A DNA stretch of 64,000 bases. It comes from Panaeolus papilionaceus. Its lineage: Eukaryota; Basidiomycota; Agaricomycetes; Agaricales. Numbering within the stretch: position 1 is the first letter of the stretch; every line of letters begins with the position of its first letter. Below the pieces are notes generated by a model. The model was not told the DNA's origin, made no database searches, and saw only the letters and a list, made by a program, of their open reading frames with translations. A program made the translations under genes and the position numbers. Location of the stretch: contig JADNRZ010000012.1 of the NCBI GenBank assembly GCA_015501605.1, forward strand, positions 682,001 to 746,000. Direction: 5' to 3'. Shown piece after piece: positions 11,001 to 23,573 of the stretch.

Positions 11001-14000
11001 GCACAATGACGAGACAAAGTTGCCATGATATTCTGACCCATGAGCGAGTCGGAGTGGGTGAGAAGGATCCGCATGGAGGCCAGTCGGTGTGAGCGAGAGA
11101 ATGTGGCAAGTCCAGGGGCCAAAAGCGAGGTGACGAGGCCAGGAATGACATTGGAGACGAACTCGGCATCTTTGATGAGGCTGGGCGAAACTTGAAAGAC
11201 GCTGCCGGCGTCCAGACTGAGGACATCGGTGATGGGCTTGTCGGTGAGCCCAACGACGATGGCTCCACGCTTCATCTCTGAGAGATTACCGTCCTCGACC
11301 TTGGCGACAAAGCCAGCAATTTGACCTTGAACAGAGGAAGATAGGGGTCGGACAGAGATGTGATGAGGTGGCATGGTAGAATTGGAACTCTCGTTGCTAG
11401 CCTTAGCGGCAGCGAGACCAGGAAGGGCATATGGGACGAGTCGTGAGACAAGGACTTCCTTGTCCTTTGAGATGTAAATCTCGCGCTCCTGACGTAACTC
11501 CGCTGGGAGAGTTTCGATGATGTTTTGGCGCTCATCGTCGTCGTATTTGGCGGGGAAGATCACAAGTCGCACCGTCCAAGAAACGTACTCCCTCCTCAAG
11601 GCACGAGTCAAGCCCTGCGCTGCACCAGCATCGCGACCCTCAGTCGCAGTAATCCAGATGTTGAGCTTCTGGAGGACGTTCAAGCCGGAAATCTCCCATT
11701 GGAGATCCATCTCTTGACCGAAGTTGTACGTGTAGACGAAGTCTTCAGCGGAGTCGAAAACTGGGGTCTTGGGTGAAGCACCAAGAACGAAAGCCGCCTT
11801 CTGTGCGATGAGTATGAAATGGAAGGGATCAATCTCCTCCATGTAACGTGTGTGAAGGACGTTCAACTCTTCCTCCTGGAGAGATTCAGAGTACTTGTCG
11901 AGAGCGTAGGTATCAGCTGCGGTTGGTTGTCCGTAGGTGGCGTTGTACCATAGGGTACCAAGTGCGCCATTATCCCAGGACGACATGTTGCGCTCGGTAA
12001 CGATAAGAGTACCGCCGGGAACGAGAAGTTCCTGAGCGTTCTTGGCGAGGATGGTGGGAGTGACCTCGGCGTTGGCAACATTGATGGTGAGAACGATGTC
12101 AAAGAGTTGATCTTGAATACCATCTGGGCCGTCTGGCGTGAAGTTGACGCTGACCTTCCTCACAATTCCGTTGGACACTGAGGGAGAAGCGGAAATGTGT
12201 TTGCTGTTGAAGAACAGCTGTAGGTAGGACGAGCCGAACTCCGCAAAGAGCTTGGTGAGGGAAGTGGGAAGACTCTCGTCTTTAACTGCAAAACAAATGA
12301 GTAACGAGAAGAAACAACAACAAGGAGAATGAATTACTGTTGCTGATCACGAGAATGTCGACGACCTTGCTGGTGTTCTTGCAAATCGATGTCAGAGCGT
12401 CGCGAAGGGCGACAACTGAGGTTGCAATGACAGCGTCGAATTGCGGTCCCTCGTGCACAAGGTTCTGTTGAGGTTCGTCAAAACAATCTCTGGAAGTTGA
12501 AAATCTAAATACCTCGGAAGCGTTGAGGGTCTCAAGATACGTGCTCCACTGGCGGTTGAGCTTAGGACCAAACGACCTTAGATCAATCGGCCTAAAAAAT
12601 AAGTTAGCATTTTGTGAAATAAATCAAAAAAAAAGTACGAACCCCGAAGACCCCGACTTCTTCAATGCCCCCTGTCTGATGATGACCTTATCCAAGGCAC
12701 CAAATAACTCGGCGCGCTCTGCAAAGTCAACTGCAAGGTTGGTGATTTTGCGCTCTTGATGGAAAACGGGCTGGCGTGTCGCTTCAAATGGACGAGAGAT
12801 GTCCATCACTGGGTTAATGTGGTGCTTGGCGACTTCCAATCCAAAGAAGGTGCACAGTCGGACACCGCTATCGTTGACGAGTGAGATATCGTAATGCATT
12901 CCGGCTGGGAAAGGGAATAGGTTAGCATGGTCACAAAATTAAAACATAGGAATAAAATACGTACTCGGCGTCCATTTCTTGAGTTCGACATGGGCGTAAA
13001 TGTGTGACGGGAAGAACGCGTCCTTGAGTGGTTCATGGACAACCACGGAGTCAAGGTGAGCCGGCAGATAGTACACGTTGGGATCGTAATCGCCGTGGAA
13101 TGGCTTGTACGCCGTGACTTGGATGCACGCGTCCAAGATGGTAGGGTGGAGTAGATATCTGCCCTCACTAAAAATAGAGTCAATAAATGCTATTGAAAAA
13201 ATTCCAGAAAAAATAACGAACCGTAGTAGAGCGTCATCCAAGCCATTAATGGACGCAATTGCTTCGTTACGGCCATAGAAAACGCTGGTTACGCGTTGGA
13301 ACGGAGGCCCGTAGTTGGAGAAGTAGGAAAGAGACGGGTAAAAGGCTAAACGCGGAGAGGAGGTATGAGCTTTCTTCGGCGTAAAAGGGAGAGATAGGAC
13401 AGGATAACGTACCAGACCCAACGTGATCCGGGCATCTGCTGCGCACCGCTCTGATATCGAGCGGAGGTAAGGTCATTGGAACCTCGTAGGAGAGATAGCC
13501 GTCTGCATGGAGTTTCTGATGGGGATACGGCATCAGCCGCCACGATTAAAAGAAACAGCACAATAAAAAAAACTTACAGATACCGAGCCGCTGCCGTGTA
13601 CTTTGGAGGTAGCGGTGGAATGGACGCTCCAAAAAGCTCCATCGAGCTTGATGTCAACCTGAACTGGTTTCTCCGACGACAACGAAAGGATTGATCGGAG
13701 GTTGACGTTCATCAATGTAGGAGCGCCAAATTCGAGAGCCTTGAAATAACATTAGTTTAAATTTAATTTCAAAAATTTCAAGAACGAGTATACCATCTCA
13801 AGGAAGCCAGCTGCGGGCATGATGGGCTCCCCTCTGATAACGTGCTCGGCTAGGGTGGGATGAGTCTCCTTGTTCATGCGAAGGAAAGGATGGTTCAGAG
13901 GACCGCGAGGGGACATGAGTTGCTTGGCCATCGCAGGAGTGTCGGGGTACAACGGATATGTCTTCTTCACGAAGGGGTAGGCAGGAAGAGGAATGGTGAA

Positions 14001-17000
14001 CTGCGAGCACTTGCGGTGGTTGAGAGCAGTGAAGTCGACGTTGTTGTGACCAGCAGTCATAATCTTTCCGAGCAAGTGTAGGATATCAACGTATTCTGTA
14101 GATGCGGCACCCTTCTTTGGACGCTGAACGGAGTGGAAGACGGTCGAAGACTCAGACGCCATAGAGGTGACGTAGGAAGCGAGAACGGGATGAGGGGAAA
14201 ATTCGACAAAAGTCGAGCTGGCATGGGCAGCCTTGATGCTATCCATAGCCTCAGTGAACCGAACAGGGGAGCGTGTGTTGGCCCAGAAGTAATCGGCGTC
14301 GAAAGTGCCCTCGAAAAGTTTGCCTGTGCAAGTCGAGAAGACAGGGACTTGTGGGTGATGGTCTCCAGGATAGCGCTTGAAGAGATCTTCCAAAGCATCA
14401 ACATATCCATCCTTGACCCACTCCATCATGGAGGAGTGGAATGGCACCTTGGTACGAATCTTGCGAGCGAAAATACGACGCTCGTCGAACTTCTTCACAA
14501 TCGCGTCGATGACAATCTCATCTCCTGCAATGGCGACAGCAGATGGGGCATTGAAACACGCGATGTCGACTGTGCCTTGGTTGTTGTCGACGCGATACTC
14601 GTCGATTGCCTTCTGCATATCCTCGGCATTGCAAGAGACAGCAGCCATGGTACCACCGAGTTGCTCAATAGGGGTGAAAGAGCGCCCTCGGATGATGGCC
14701 AACTCGACAGCCATCGCCTTGGGTGCGGCACCAGACGCGTAGAGCATGGCAGTCTCTCCGGCGGAATGTCCCACAATGGCATCAGGCTTGACACCGAGGC
14801 TGGTCAGCAAATCAAAGAGCGCGATCTGGAAGATAGCAATGGAAGGGAGAACGAGGCGGATCGGCCAAACATCAGGCAGGCTAAGGACGCCAGTTCCATG
14901 GAAAAGACCGTAGTCTGTGATTATAGAGCTGCCGGTGACGGATTTGAAAACTTCGTCCATCTCCAGTATACTTTCCCTGAAGACAGGGAACGTCTCGAAA
15001 AGCTCGCGACCCATGTCCTTGTGCTGAGGGCCCTGTCCTGAGAATACCCAGACGAGCGAGTTGGGAATGCGAGGAATGTGCTGGGCTGCTGGAACCTCGG
15101 GAAGAGAAGACTGAGTGGCACCCAAGATGGTGTAGGATCTCCAAGTTGCTTGCTTGGTTCGCCTTCCAAGTACGGTTGAGAGTCCTGGAAGGTCATCGAG
15201 ATAATTCTCGAAGTTGGCCTTGAGAGTATCTGCGAATGCAGCAACAGCTCTTGATGAAAGTCCGCCGACAGTCACGAGTGTGGGACGTTTGACGCCGTCT
15301 TCCTGTGCGACCAGGGGAACGAAAGCTGGGGCACTTTCGATTACCACGTGGCCGTTGGAGCCTCCGATACCTGAACCAGCAATTGCAATTAAAGACTTGT
15401 CGCTTGAGCGGCAGGGGAGAGGAGTTGGGGCGAGAGGAAGGCGCAAGCGATATTCGTTCCATTTGATGGCTGGGTTGAGCTCTCGAACGTTGACTTGAGG
15501 TGGAATAACCCGATTGTTCAAAATTGAGATGGACTTGGACAACGACGCCAAAAACGCGACGATTTCAGTGTGACTACACAGATAAGATAAGCGAAGGATT
15601 CTTTAAAAAAGTTGGCAAATAAAAAACGCACCCTATATTTCCTTTCACGCTGCCTACAAGCAGCTCGTCTGCACGATGGAAGTGTTCTCCGACCCAGTTC
15701 GCCTCGGTAGGGTCTCCCTTAGCGGTTCCTTGGAGAAATAAAATATATCAGATTGTGACTGGAGCAAAGCGAAACCTTCTTACCCGTGGCATGCATTTCC
15801 ACGAAATCAACATCACGGGGACTTTTCCCTGCACGCTTGAATGCATGAATCATTGCATCACGCTGAGATTCGCCAACGGGTGCACCTGGGGGTGCAGCAC
15901 CACCAGTAGAGTTGATTGCTGTTCCCAGAATCTGTCAAATGGATTAGCTTACCGCCGTCTAAAGACCAGAACAGGACCAAGGGCACGTACAGTTGCGTAA
16001 ATGTGGTCGTTATCTCGGATTGCGTCCTCGAGGCGCTTAATGACAACGACAGCACAACCTTCAGCTCGAGAAAACCTGTGGATGCAAAATTAAGGGCTGT
16101 CAGCAAAACATAAGAAACAAAATCGCATAAAGCCACGGACCCATCGGCTTTGCTGTCGAAAGGTTTGCACTTGCCATCTTTGGCAAGTAGCGAACCTTGG
16201 CTGTAGGTCATCCAATCAATGAAACTAAGGGTGGTATTGTGTGTTAGGTAAATGAATGAACTCCAAACAATAAAGAAATTTCATACCGGTGGTTTAACTG
16301 ACAGCCACCGACAAGGGCTGCCTCACAATCCCCGTTAGAAATAGCCTGAACTGCCAGGTGCATGGCAGTGAGAGTGGAACTGCATGCAGTATCCATAGGA
16401 ATAGAAGGACCCAACAGGTCCAGGTGATTTGAAATGCGGTTGGCGATCATGGAAGGGTAGCCAGCGAAGGATCCTTTCGCATCATACTCGTCCTAAGATC
16501 AGAAAATGGGTTAGGCAAAAACTTACAAGCGGAAATCTAGAGACTCACGGGATCTGATACGTTGGTCAATTCCAGAGAGGTGCCAGACATATAGCACCCA
16601 ACACTCTTTAGTCGGTAATTGATGCCTGAATCAAGCAAGGCAAGGAAACTGTTCTCGAGAAGCTTTCGGCTAGCAGGGGCCATGGTCTGCGCGTCCTTGG
16701 ACGAGATACCAAACTCGACATTGTCAAAGGTATCGATGTTCTTCAAAAAAGCACCCTTATCAACATGAATTTTACCCAAGCCTGTTCCCTTCCAACTAGA
16801 TCAACGGGTCAGATGCGACTGCAAGGTGACGACAAGAGAAATAAACATACGCTTGTAAATTAAAACGGTCCTGGGGAGCTACTCCATAAGCTTCACCGAA
16901 AAATGACTGATGGTTAAGGTTTTCCGTGGAATAATCACCACTAGGTAGCTCAACGGAGACGCCGACCTTGAAACGGAGTTGAAGACCAGTGGGAAAGATG

Positions 17001-17041
17001 AGGAAAGGGATATAACTTACTATTGCAATAGGCGGCGACAT
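8033..17041 (-). CDS. Reducing polyketide synthase, KS-AT-DH-(MT)-(ER)-KR-ACP-thioester reductase
   Basis: 23 exons, all with GT-AG borders, sum to 7788 bases and give 2595 residues. KS (~4-420): Cys165 in DTACSST, His300 in HATGT, His336 in GNIGHTE. AT (~505-830): GHSAG with Ser605. DH (~890-1160): His912 in an HxxxGxxxxP motif, Asp1070 and Gln1074 in DACIQ. A methyltransferase-like region (~1150-1480) keeps [12 protein letters not shown] but has lost the glycine-rich SAM loop. An ER-like fold (~1595-1760) has lost its NADPH glycine motif. KR (~1825-2010): GGIGTIG, Ser1969, Tyr1982. ACP: Ser2126 in GIDSL. C-terminal reductase: TGTTGTLG at 2216-2223 and Y2381xxxK2385. The start at 17041 gives the canonical [11 protein letters not shown] opening. 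It would make a reduced or partly unsaturated chain released as aldehyde or alcohol. Product unknown. Confidence 0.95.
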
Positions 17042-17996
17042 TGTACAGTCTCCCAGAGCAGGAATTAGGTGAAGAGGGCGCGGTTAGTTAAGTGCGGTTG
17101 CAAGGACCCGCATGTTTTGTTTTATATCACCTCCGCTCAGTTTGATATTGGGCCGTCTCCCCGAACTCATTATTTTTGAGTGACAGAAAGCGGACTAACG
17201 CCTTCGGAGACATGAGATCCATACAATGATCAGGTTTGATACCAGACCGTGTAGGTTTGGATTAATTTTTCTTGGACAATGGTAGACAATTAGCAGTCGA
17301 GATCATGGTTCGTAACGAGATGCAAGCATATTTCCTAATTGGGTTCCGTATGGCCTTTGAGAATTGAACATACTGCATATGTCACCGTCACAGGTTTCGG
17401 GGTCCTTACTCCCAGGCAGCCCGTTCAAAACACTGGTTCACTGGCAAATGACTCAACACCCGCCCAACGCCGATCTGCATAATTACAGGTTCAATTATTC
17501 AAGCAACTACCTCAAGGTCAGCTTTATGACCTTCACCTTTTTTAACCCAGCTCGCCTCAGAAAAAGACTCAATTATCATGCCTCGAGTCCGCCTTGTACC
17601 GTCAGGCTCTCAAAACAATTGTTTTCATGATCCTATATGGTCCAAGTTCTCAGACATGGGGTTGTCGGCATCAATACAACACTAAATTACCATTTTATTC
17701 TACATTCCGATTACATCTGGTCTAGGAGGTCTAACGAACCAAGGAGAAATTGCTAGCCTCATCAAATTCGATTTGAGATGCTGTGACCTCCCATCCCACC
17801 ATTTCGAAGGCTTCTCATTTGATTACTTGGGCCTACGGCCTCATTAAGAGCCACGCGTTAGATGACTTACGTGCAGAAGTGACGATCTGGCCTCAGTACT
17901 TCCCACCCATATCGTGTTTTTACTGATAAATCCTCGCCGAATCTTTCAAAGAGTGAATTGCTACCTGAATTCTCTTCCTAAAGCCTCACTATCAAC
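17042..17996. promoter_or_regulatory. Shared divergent promoter of PKS and trans-enoyl reductase
   Basis: 955 bp separate the start codons of the PKS (minus) and the enoyl reductase (plus). No gene is recognised here. A TATAAAA word on the minus strand (17120-17126) lies about 80 bp upstream of the PKS ATG and is a plausible TATA box. The head-to-head layout suggests co-regulation; no known regulator site could be identified with confidence. Confidence 0.6.
17120..17126 (-). promoter_or_regulatory. TATA-like box upstream of the PKS
   Basis: TATAAAA read on the minus strand, about 80 bp before the PKS start codon. Position and sequence fit a fungal TATA element; this is inference only. Confidence 0.35.
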
Positions 17997-19326
17997 ATGA
18001 CTCCCGAGACAATGCGTGCAATTGTCACTTGTGGCGACGGAAAGTTCCAGCTCAAACGCGTACCCGTTCCTTCTCCAAAGCCAAACGAGATCCTGGTCAA
18101 AGTCGAAGCTTGTGCTCAAAATCATACCGACTGTAAGTTCTCACACTCGCATTTCAGTGTCTTTCGAACAGATACACTAATGAGTCCATCATCAAATTTT
18201 CTGCATTTTATATCTTGAAAATTGCAGGTAAATCTATTATCTTGGACAAGCGAGCCGGAAATATCGTGGGTTCAGATTTTGCGGGGGTCATCGTAGCAGT
18301 TGGAGAAGCGGTACCGGTAGAGTTGTCGCGAAGGTTAGGAGACAGAATCGCTGGTGCCGTGCGAGGAAGTAGGTTGTTCCTTCCTTCTCACATCGATAGC
18401 GACCTGACGAGTCAATTCTCCCAACCAAACTCAAAACTGCCGACACTTGCACGATACGATCGTCATGCCACGCAGATATCAACCCCAATGGAGCCTTTTC
18501 CGAATACGTAGTAACGGATCCCGCTCTCGTTTTCCCCCTGCCAGACGACGTGCCTTTTGAGCTCGGTGCTCAGCTGGGTGTCTCCTGTTATGCAGCTTGT
18601 CAGGCTCTTTACCAAACTCTGAACCTTCCGACCCCCTTGGATCCGACTCCAGAGGAGGTCACTGATATCCTCGTCTGGTCCGGATCATCTCATACCGGCC
18701 AATACGCAATTCAGATCGCAAAACTCTCGGGCTTGCGCGTTGTTGCCACCTGTTCTCCGAAAAGCTTTGACTTCGTGAAAAGTCTCGGGGCCGTTGAAGT
18801 TTTTGATTACTCCGATTCCAGGGCGCAAAAGAAGATTGTGGCTACCACCGGCGGTAAGCTTCGGTATGCCATCGACTGCTACAGCAGCGGAACATCGCCT
18901 GTTCAGGTTAGCGGGTCTCTCAGCAAAGAAGGCGGAACTATCGTGACAATGCTGCCGTACGAAACTCGCAAGAAGGGTGTAAAAACTGAACTTGTTCTTG
19001 TATATTCCCTATGGGGTGAGGTAAGTCTGGACGCGCTGCCCAACCTCGTTTCTCATCAAGCCGACAATGCTAACTACTGGCCATCGCAACACGCGTTTCA
19101 GGCTATCGATGTACCAGGCATCAGCGTGCCCGCAAACCCGGACCATTATCCCAATGGTGTCAAGTATAATCGACTCATTGGGCAGCTCCTCGAGGAAAAG
19201 AAACTCACGCTAGGTCCCATCAAATTGTTTTCGAAGGGTCTGGCAAGTGTCGAAGAGGGTTTCGCATACATGTTGTCAGGCAAGGTGCGTATCGCGACTA
19301 CACGCGTTCCTCTACCTCCTGATTGA
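17997..19326 (+). CDS. Trans-acting enoyl reductase (MDR family, LovC/ToxD-like)
   Basis: Exons 17997-18132, 18228-18368 and 18476 onward join in frame. A further 81 bp stretch at 19021-19101 has perfect GTAAGT...TTTCAG borders and is probably an intron, giving 348 residues (375 if retained). The protein is a medium-chain dehydrogenase without the structural zinc lobe. It has an N-terminal GroES-like half (MRAIVTCGDG, VEACAQNHTD, GSDFAGVIVAVGE, GDRIAG) and a Rossmann half whose nucleotide loop reads WSGSSHTGQYAIQIAKLSG, followed by GGTIV. This is the family that supplies enoyl reduction in trans to fungal PKSs. Its divergent position next to a PKS whose own ER is degenerate supports that job. 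The usual HTDWK is HTDCK here because of the splice. Confidence 0.88.
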
Positions 19327-21261
19327 GCTATTGGATAATTAATATTCCGTCATTTTTTCTTCAGATACACGCAGAGAAAATAGTTTATAAAATTTCGGAT
19401 ACCCCCGACCCGGACAACTGATCCAACTCTCGAGGTGAATCGAATTACGACGAACCAAGCGGACTGCTTTCTACAACTCCAAAGAGCAATATTTTATTGG
19501 TATAGACGCCACCGAACAGAATAACCAATATATTCGACGTACGAGACACATAATTGATTTTACATATGTTTTATCAGTTTTATTGTCTTCTCTTATTAAT
19601 TACGAGATTAGTCGTGTTGTGGACTCCACTGCGTTGTATTCTTTTCGAAAATATTTGGAATACCGTTGCTCGTTTGCCCCAACCCATTTGCGTTATTTGA
19701 CCGAAGAACAAAAAAACAGTGGTTGGTGGGCCATCAGTCGAGAAAAGCAGGTTTACGCTTCGGGTCAACTGACGACGTCATGGTCGCGAGCCTCGTGTTC
19801 TCCTTCCCGACCACCAACATACATTCGGGAAGGCATTGTGTGCGTTATTCTTCGTCGAATTATTGTGATACGGACTTTGCGCTCTCTCTTCTGAAGTGCA
19901 TTGATCCACAAGCTCGAACATGTCCTATTTAGTGGAGCTGATACACTCTCGATAGCCAATCAATCGATGAGTACCGTAGACAATCAACTTCAGCATGGTC
20001 ATTCCACCATACATAGGCATCTTTGTCTTGAAGTTGGAAATTATTTTCTCTAATAGGATGCTTATTCGCCTGAAGCCCACAGGAGACAACAAGATACAGC
20101 CTCGTCGGGGTCGTGTGATCAGGTCATCGCACTCCGGTGTTCAATGTTCTTCTACCCTTTAAGCAGGGAGGCATTGCCCGTTGCCCAAGCACCTTCCATC
20201 GGTTCTTCCGGGTAAGTATTATAGTATATGAAGAGCATATGAGCTCGCTAGAAATAGCGCTCCGCATCCACCGATGCGTTTCTCCCTTCGGTGCGCTTCA
20301 TACCCTTCCTCCTGTCAACTGCACGCTCGACGTCACTCCGATATTATGATACCGTTATTGATGTTATACAACGCAATTTACTCACATCATCTAAAGTGGA
20401 ATAAAGGAACATGTCGAGTTTAATGGACAAGAATGATCTATGTCGAGAAACGTTTGATAGAGTGTGATGCGGTGCGTGTCGCTCTGACGTTCTCGTTCAA
20501 ACTTCAGATTGGCTTCAGGGGTAGGCTGGTTCGGGATTTGTGACGACATATGGAAATATTTAAACTCCGATTATGCTCCGCGTCAAGAACACAGGCAACA
20601 CCCGATTATTGATCCTCGAAGACTGTTTGAAGCAAGATTAAAGTCTCAGAGAGTCACATTGCCACATGAAGACCCGGAACACATTAACAAGCCTGTGTGC
20701 AACTACATCGATCTGACAGATTGAAACATTGATCTATCTCAATTTCAGGGGGAAATTCCTCCCACATAATGCGATAAGAGCTTGAACTTAAAATTCCAGG
20801 TACATTGATTCGTGGTAAGGAGCAGTAGTATCATCCACACATGTGCTGGACCCACTCGAGTCAGCAAGTGTTGCAATAGATACCGCCATCACGAGAAAAA
20901 TTGGTCCGTGGCACATCGTTCTTACTCCGTCACAATATACAGTTGGACACGATGTCCGGGTGCTCAGTGCAATCTTGGGGGGGTTGGGAACGGTAAGCAT
21001 TACCCCTTTTCCGACTGCAGTTAATTATGTATATGTATGGCTGGGATTCCAACGACTTTACCCTCATTATTGCGATTATATGTGGGATCAATGAGCGCTC
21101 TCGCGTGGCATTGCTACCGTCGACTTTAACGCGCGTGTTGTTCCTTCAGAGAATTTCCATAACATGCCGAGACCTCAGTGACAAGGGTGGGTAAGTGTCT
21201 TTTGAATTCAGTTGCGCATCATGATTGTCAGCCCTTTGTCCTCAACCGCACGACTTCCAAG
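19327..21261. other. Intergenic, no gene recognised
   Basis: About 1.9 kb between the enoyl reductase and P450-1. Open frames are all short (103 codons or fewer) and unlike any family I know. It holds the P450-1 promoter. Confidence 0.5.
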
Positions 21262-23414
21262 ATGGAAAAGATAAAGTTAAATTCGCTCACCGTCCTTTCT
21301 ACTTCTACTTTTGTCTCCGCGGTTTCGTTCGGCGCAGTCCTATTGTTCTCATTTGCCCGCCGGCGCAAATCACACCTTCCTCTGGTCCTAAACCTTTGCC
21401 TGTAATTGGCAACGCTCATCAAATCCCTCAAAAGTCGGGTTGGTTGGTATTTTCTGACTGGAGTAAGAAATATGGTAGGCGCGCTTCTGTCTATTCAGTA
21501 GCTGCAATTTCTTTCGATTTCTCTTTGAAGGTGATATTATCCATGTGGACGCTTTGGGTCAACCCATTATCGTCATCAATTCAGCACATGTCGCGCGAGA
21601 ATTACTGGATAAGAGATCAAGCATCTACTCTGATAGACCAGTTTTGGTGAGCGCCCTTGTCCAATCTGCCAGCGAGAAGTCTTTGATCCAAGAAAATATA
21701 GCAAATGGCCTCACTGTGAGTGTATGCTACATAGAAGATACCAAACGTTGGGCTTATGACAGAGTTTGGCGCTCTCAACAGCTGTGGATATGATCGATCA
21801 TTCACCTTGCTACCGTTTGGTGAGGCTTGGAGAAAACAACGACGTCTTCTCGCTCAAGAGTTTACATTCACAAACTGCACCCAATATCATGAACTCCAAA
21901 ACGAGCAGGCACGACTCTTCGTTCAAAGTATTTTCGAAGACCCCGACAATTTATTAACACAAGTGCACCTGTATGTTTAACTGTCTCATTTATGAAGCCT
22001 CTATACCGTCCATACTAATACAACAGTTTAGCCGGGTCGGTATAATCATCATTCGAACGACCTATGGATACGATGTGAAGTCAGCGGATGACCCCATCTT
22101 AGCCCAGCCATTGCTAGCTTTAGATAATTTTGCGAAGACTGCTGCTCCTGGAAGCTTTTTTGTTGATTTCTTACCTTGGCGTAAGTCGCTTTCGATACCT
22201 GATGTTAACTCAGCGTAGCCTAGCTTTAACATCAAAGTCTTCAGTCAAACACATCCCTCCATCATTCCCGGGTACAGGATTTCTTCAAACTGCGCAAAGA
22301 TGGAAAGTTATTTTGGATGATTCGGCTTGGGTGCCATTTAATTTTTCCAAAGACAATCTCGTACGTCCCTACTGCTTCAGTGTCACAAGGGTGTTCGCGA
22401 ATTCTATTCGTTGCTATCTCTCTCCAGGATAATGGTAAAGCTCTGATGCCCAACTTCTGTGGAAACTATTTGATGGAGGAGGGTGAAACCTGGGACAAAG
22501 AAGACGAGGAGCGACTGGTTTGGGCGGCGGTCACCATGATGGGAGGCGCATTAGAAACGGTTCGTTTTGCTTTTACCGTCCCTTTGGATATGGATTGCTA
22601 AAAGTTAAAACATGAGTAGACCACTTCTGTTATTATGAGTTTCGTGATGGCCATGATTCTCAACCCGGATATTCAAAAGAAGGCCCAAGCCGAGCTTGAT
22701 GAGGTTGTGGGGAGAGAGCGCTTGCCTTTGGTATCGGATCAGCCCCACCTTCCATATGTCAGAAGTATCATTGCCGAAACACTGCGATGGGCACCGCCCC
22801 TTCCACTTGGTATGTGTTGCTAACGGTTCTTCCTCAATTACTCTGGTTCGTTGTATGATACCTTTGACGCTTCTTAGGTATTCCGCATGCATCAACCCAA
22901 GACGACGAATACAACGGGATGTTGATCCCTAAGGGTTCGCTGATTATGGCTAATATCTGGTACGTTATCAAATCGAAACCTTTTCAGTTCGTTGATGTAT
23001 TTTTTTTCGAAGGCATATGCTTCATGATCCATCAATATATGATGAACCCATGAAATTCTCTCCTGGCCGATATAATGGGAAAGATGAAGAAATGGAAAAA
23101 GTTCAAGATATCGTGTTCGGCTTTGGGCGGAGAGTGTGCCCTGGGATGCACTTTGCTCAATCCACCATTTTCGCCGCAGCCGCTACATTATTGGCAACCT
23201 GTGATGTTCTTCCCGGCATCAATGAGAACGGAGAGGAAGCCCTACCCAAGGTCGAGTTTACACCTGATACGATAAGGTAATTTTTTCAAAATTTAACGTC
23301 CGAGACGATAGGGGTTTGCTGACTGGCGCGGATATCTTTAGTCGCCCGGAATCATTCAAGCTAAGATTACGGTCACGGACGGATATCGCTTCTGTGCTTC
23401 TGTCTGGCCGATGA
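21262..23414 (+). CDS. Cytochrome P450 monooxygenase 1, with an apparent single-base deletion in exon 1
   Basis: Eleven exons: 21262-21474, 21531-21646, 21702-21715, 21782-21970, 22032-22180, 22245-22360, 22428-22559, 22620-22809, 22878-22959, 23013-23276, 23342-23414. It has an N-terminal membrane anchor, CGYDRSF and WRKQRRL (C-helix), GGALETT (I-helix), ETLR (ExxR), and FGFGRRVCPGMHFA (heme Cys). Exons 2-10 have exactly the same lengths as those of P450-2 (38566-40687), including a 14 bp exon. Exon 1 is one base short of the needed phase. The frame breaks near 21380-21384, where P450-2 has CCTCCTGG and this copy has CCTCTGG just before GPKPLPVIGN. With the frame intact it would be about 512 residues. 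It is either a very recent pseudogene or a sequence error. An endoplasmic-reticulum oxidase tailoring the polyketide is the likely role. Confidence 0.88.
21380..21384 (+). other. Frameshift site in P450-1
   Basis: The anchor exon (frame of the ATG at 21262) runs into a stop shortly after HLP. The conserved SGPKPLPVIGN continues in the next frame with no splice pair between. The paralogue at 38566-40687 has one more C at the same place. Confidence 0.75.
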
Positions 23415-23573
23415 TGCAATAGTTTTTGGACGAGCCATACTGCTTCGCAATGAGGAAGACTGAATCTGTTCATACCTACGTGATGCATTAATTTTCATTT
23501 ACCGCCTATAGCCTAATCGACAAAACTTGGCGCAATTAATATTACAAATGGATTGTGATGACGGAAATAGAAT

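Noticed and set aside
14133..15041. 302-codon open frame on the plus strand
   Set aside because: It lies antisense to the AT domain of the PKS, whose reading is supported by catalytic motifs and splice phase; a codon-bias shadow.
20788..21000. Small secreted peptide on the minus strand
   Set aside because: A short hydrophobic start is present but the frame is only 70 codons with no processing sites or family support.
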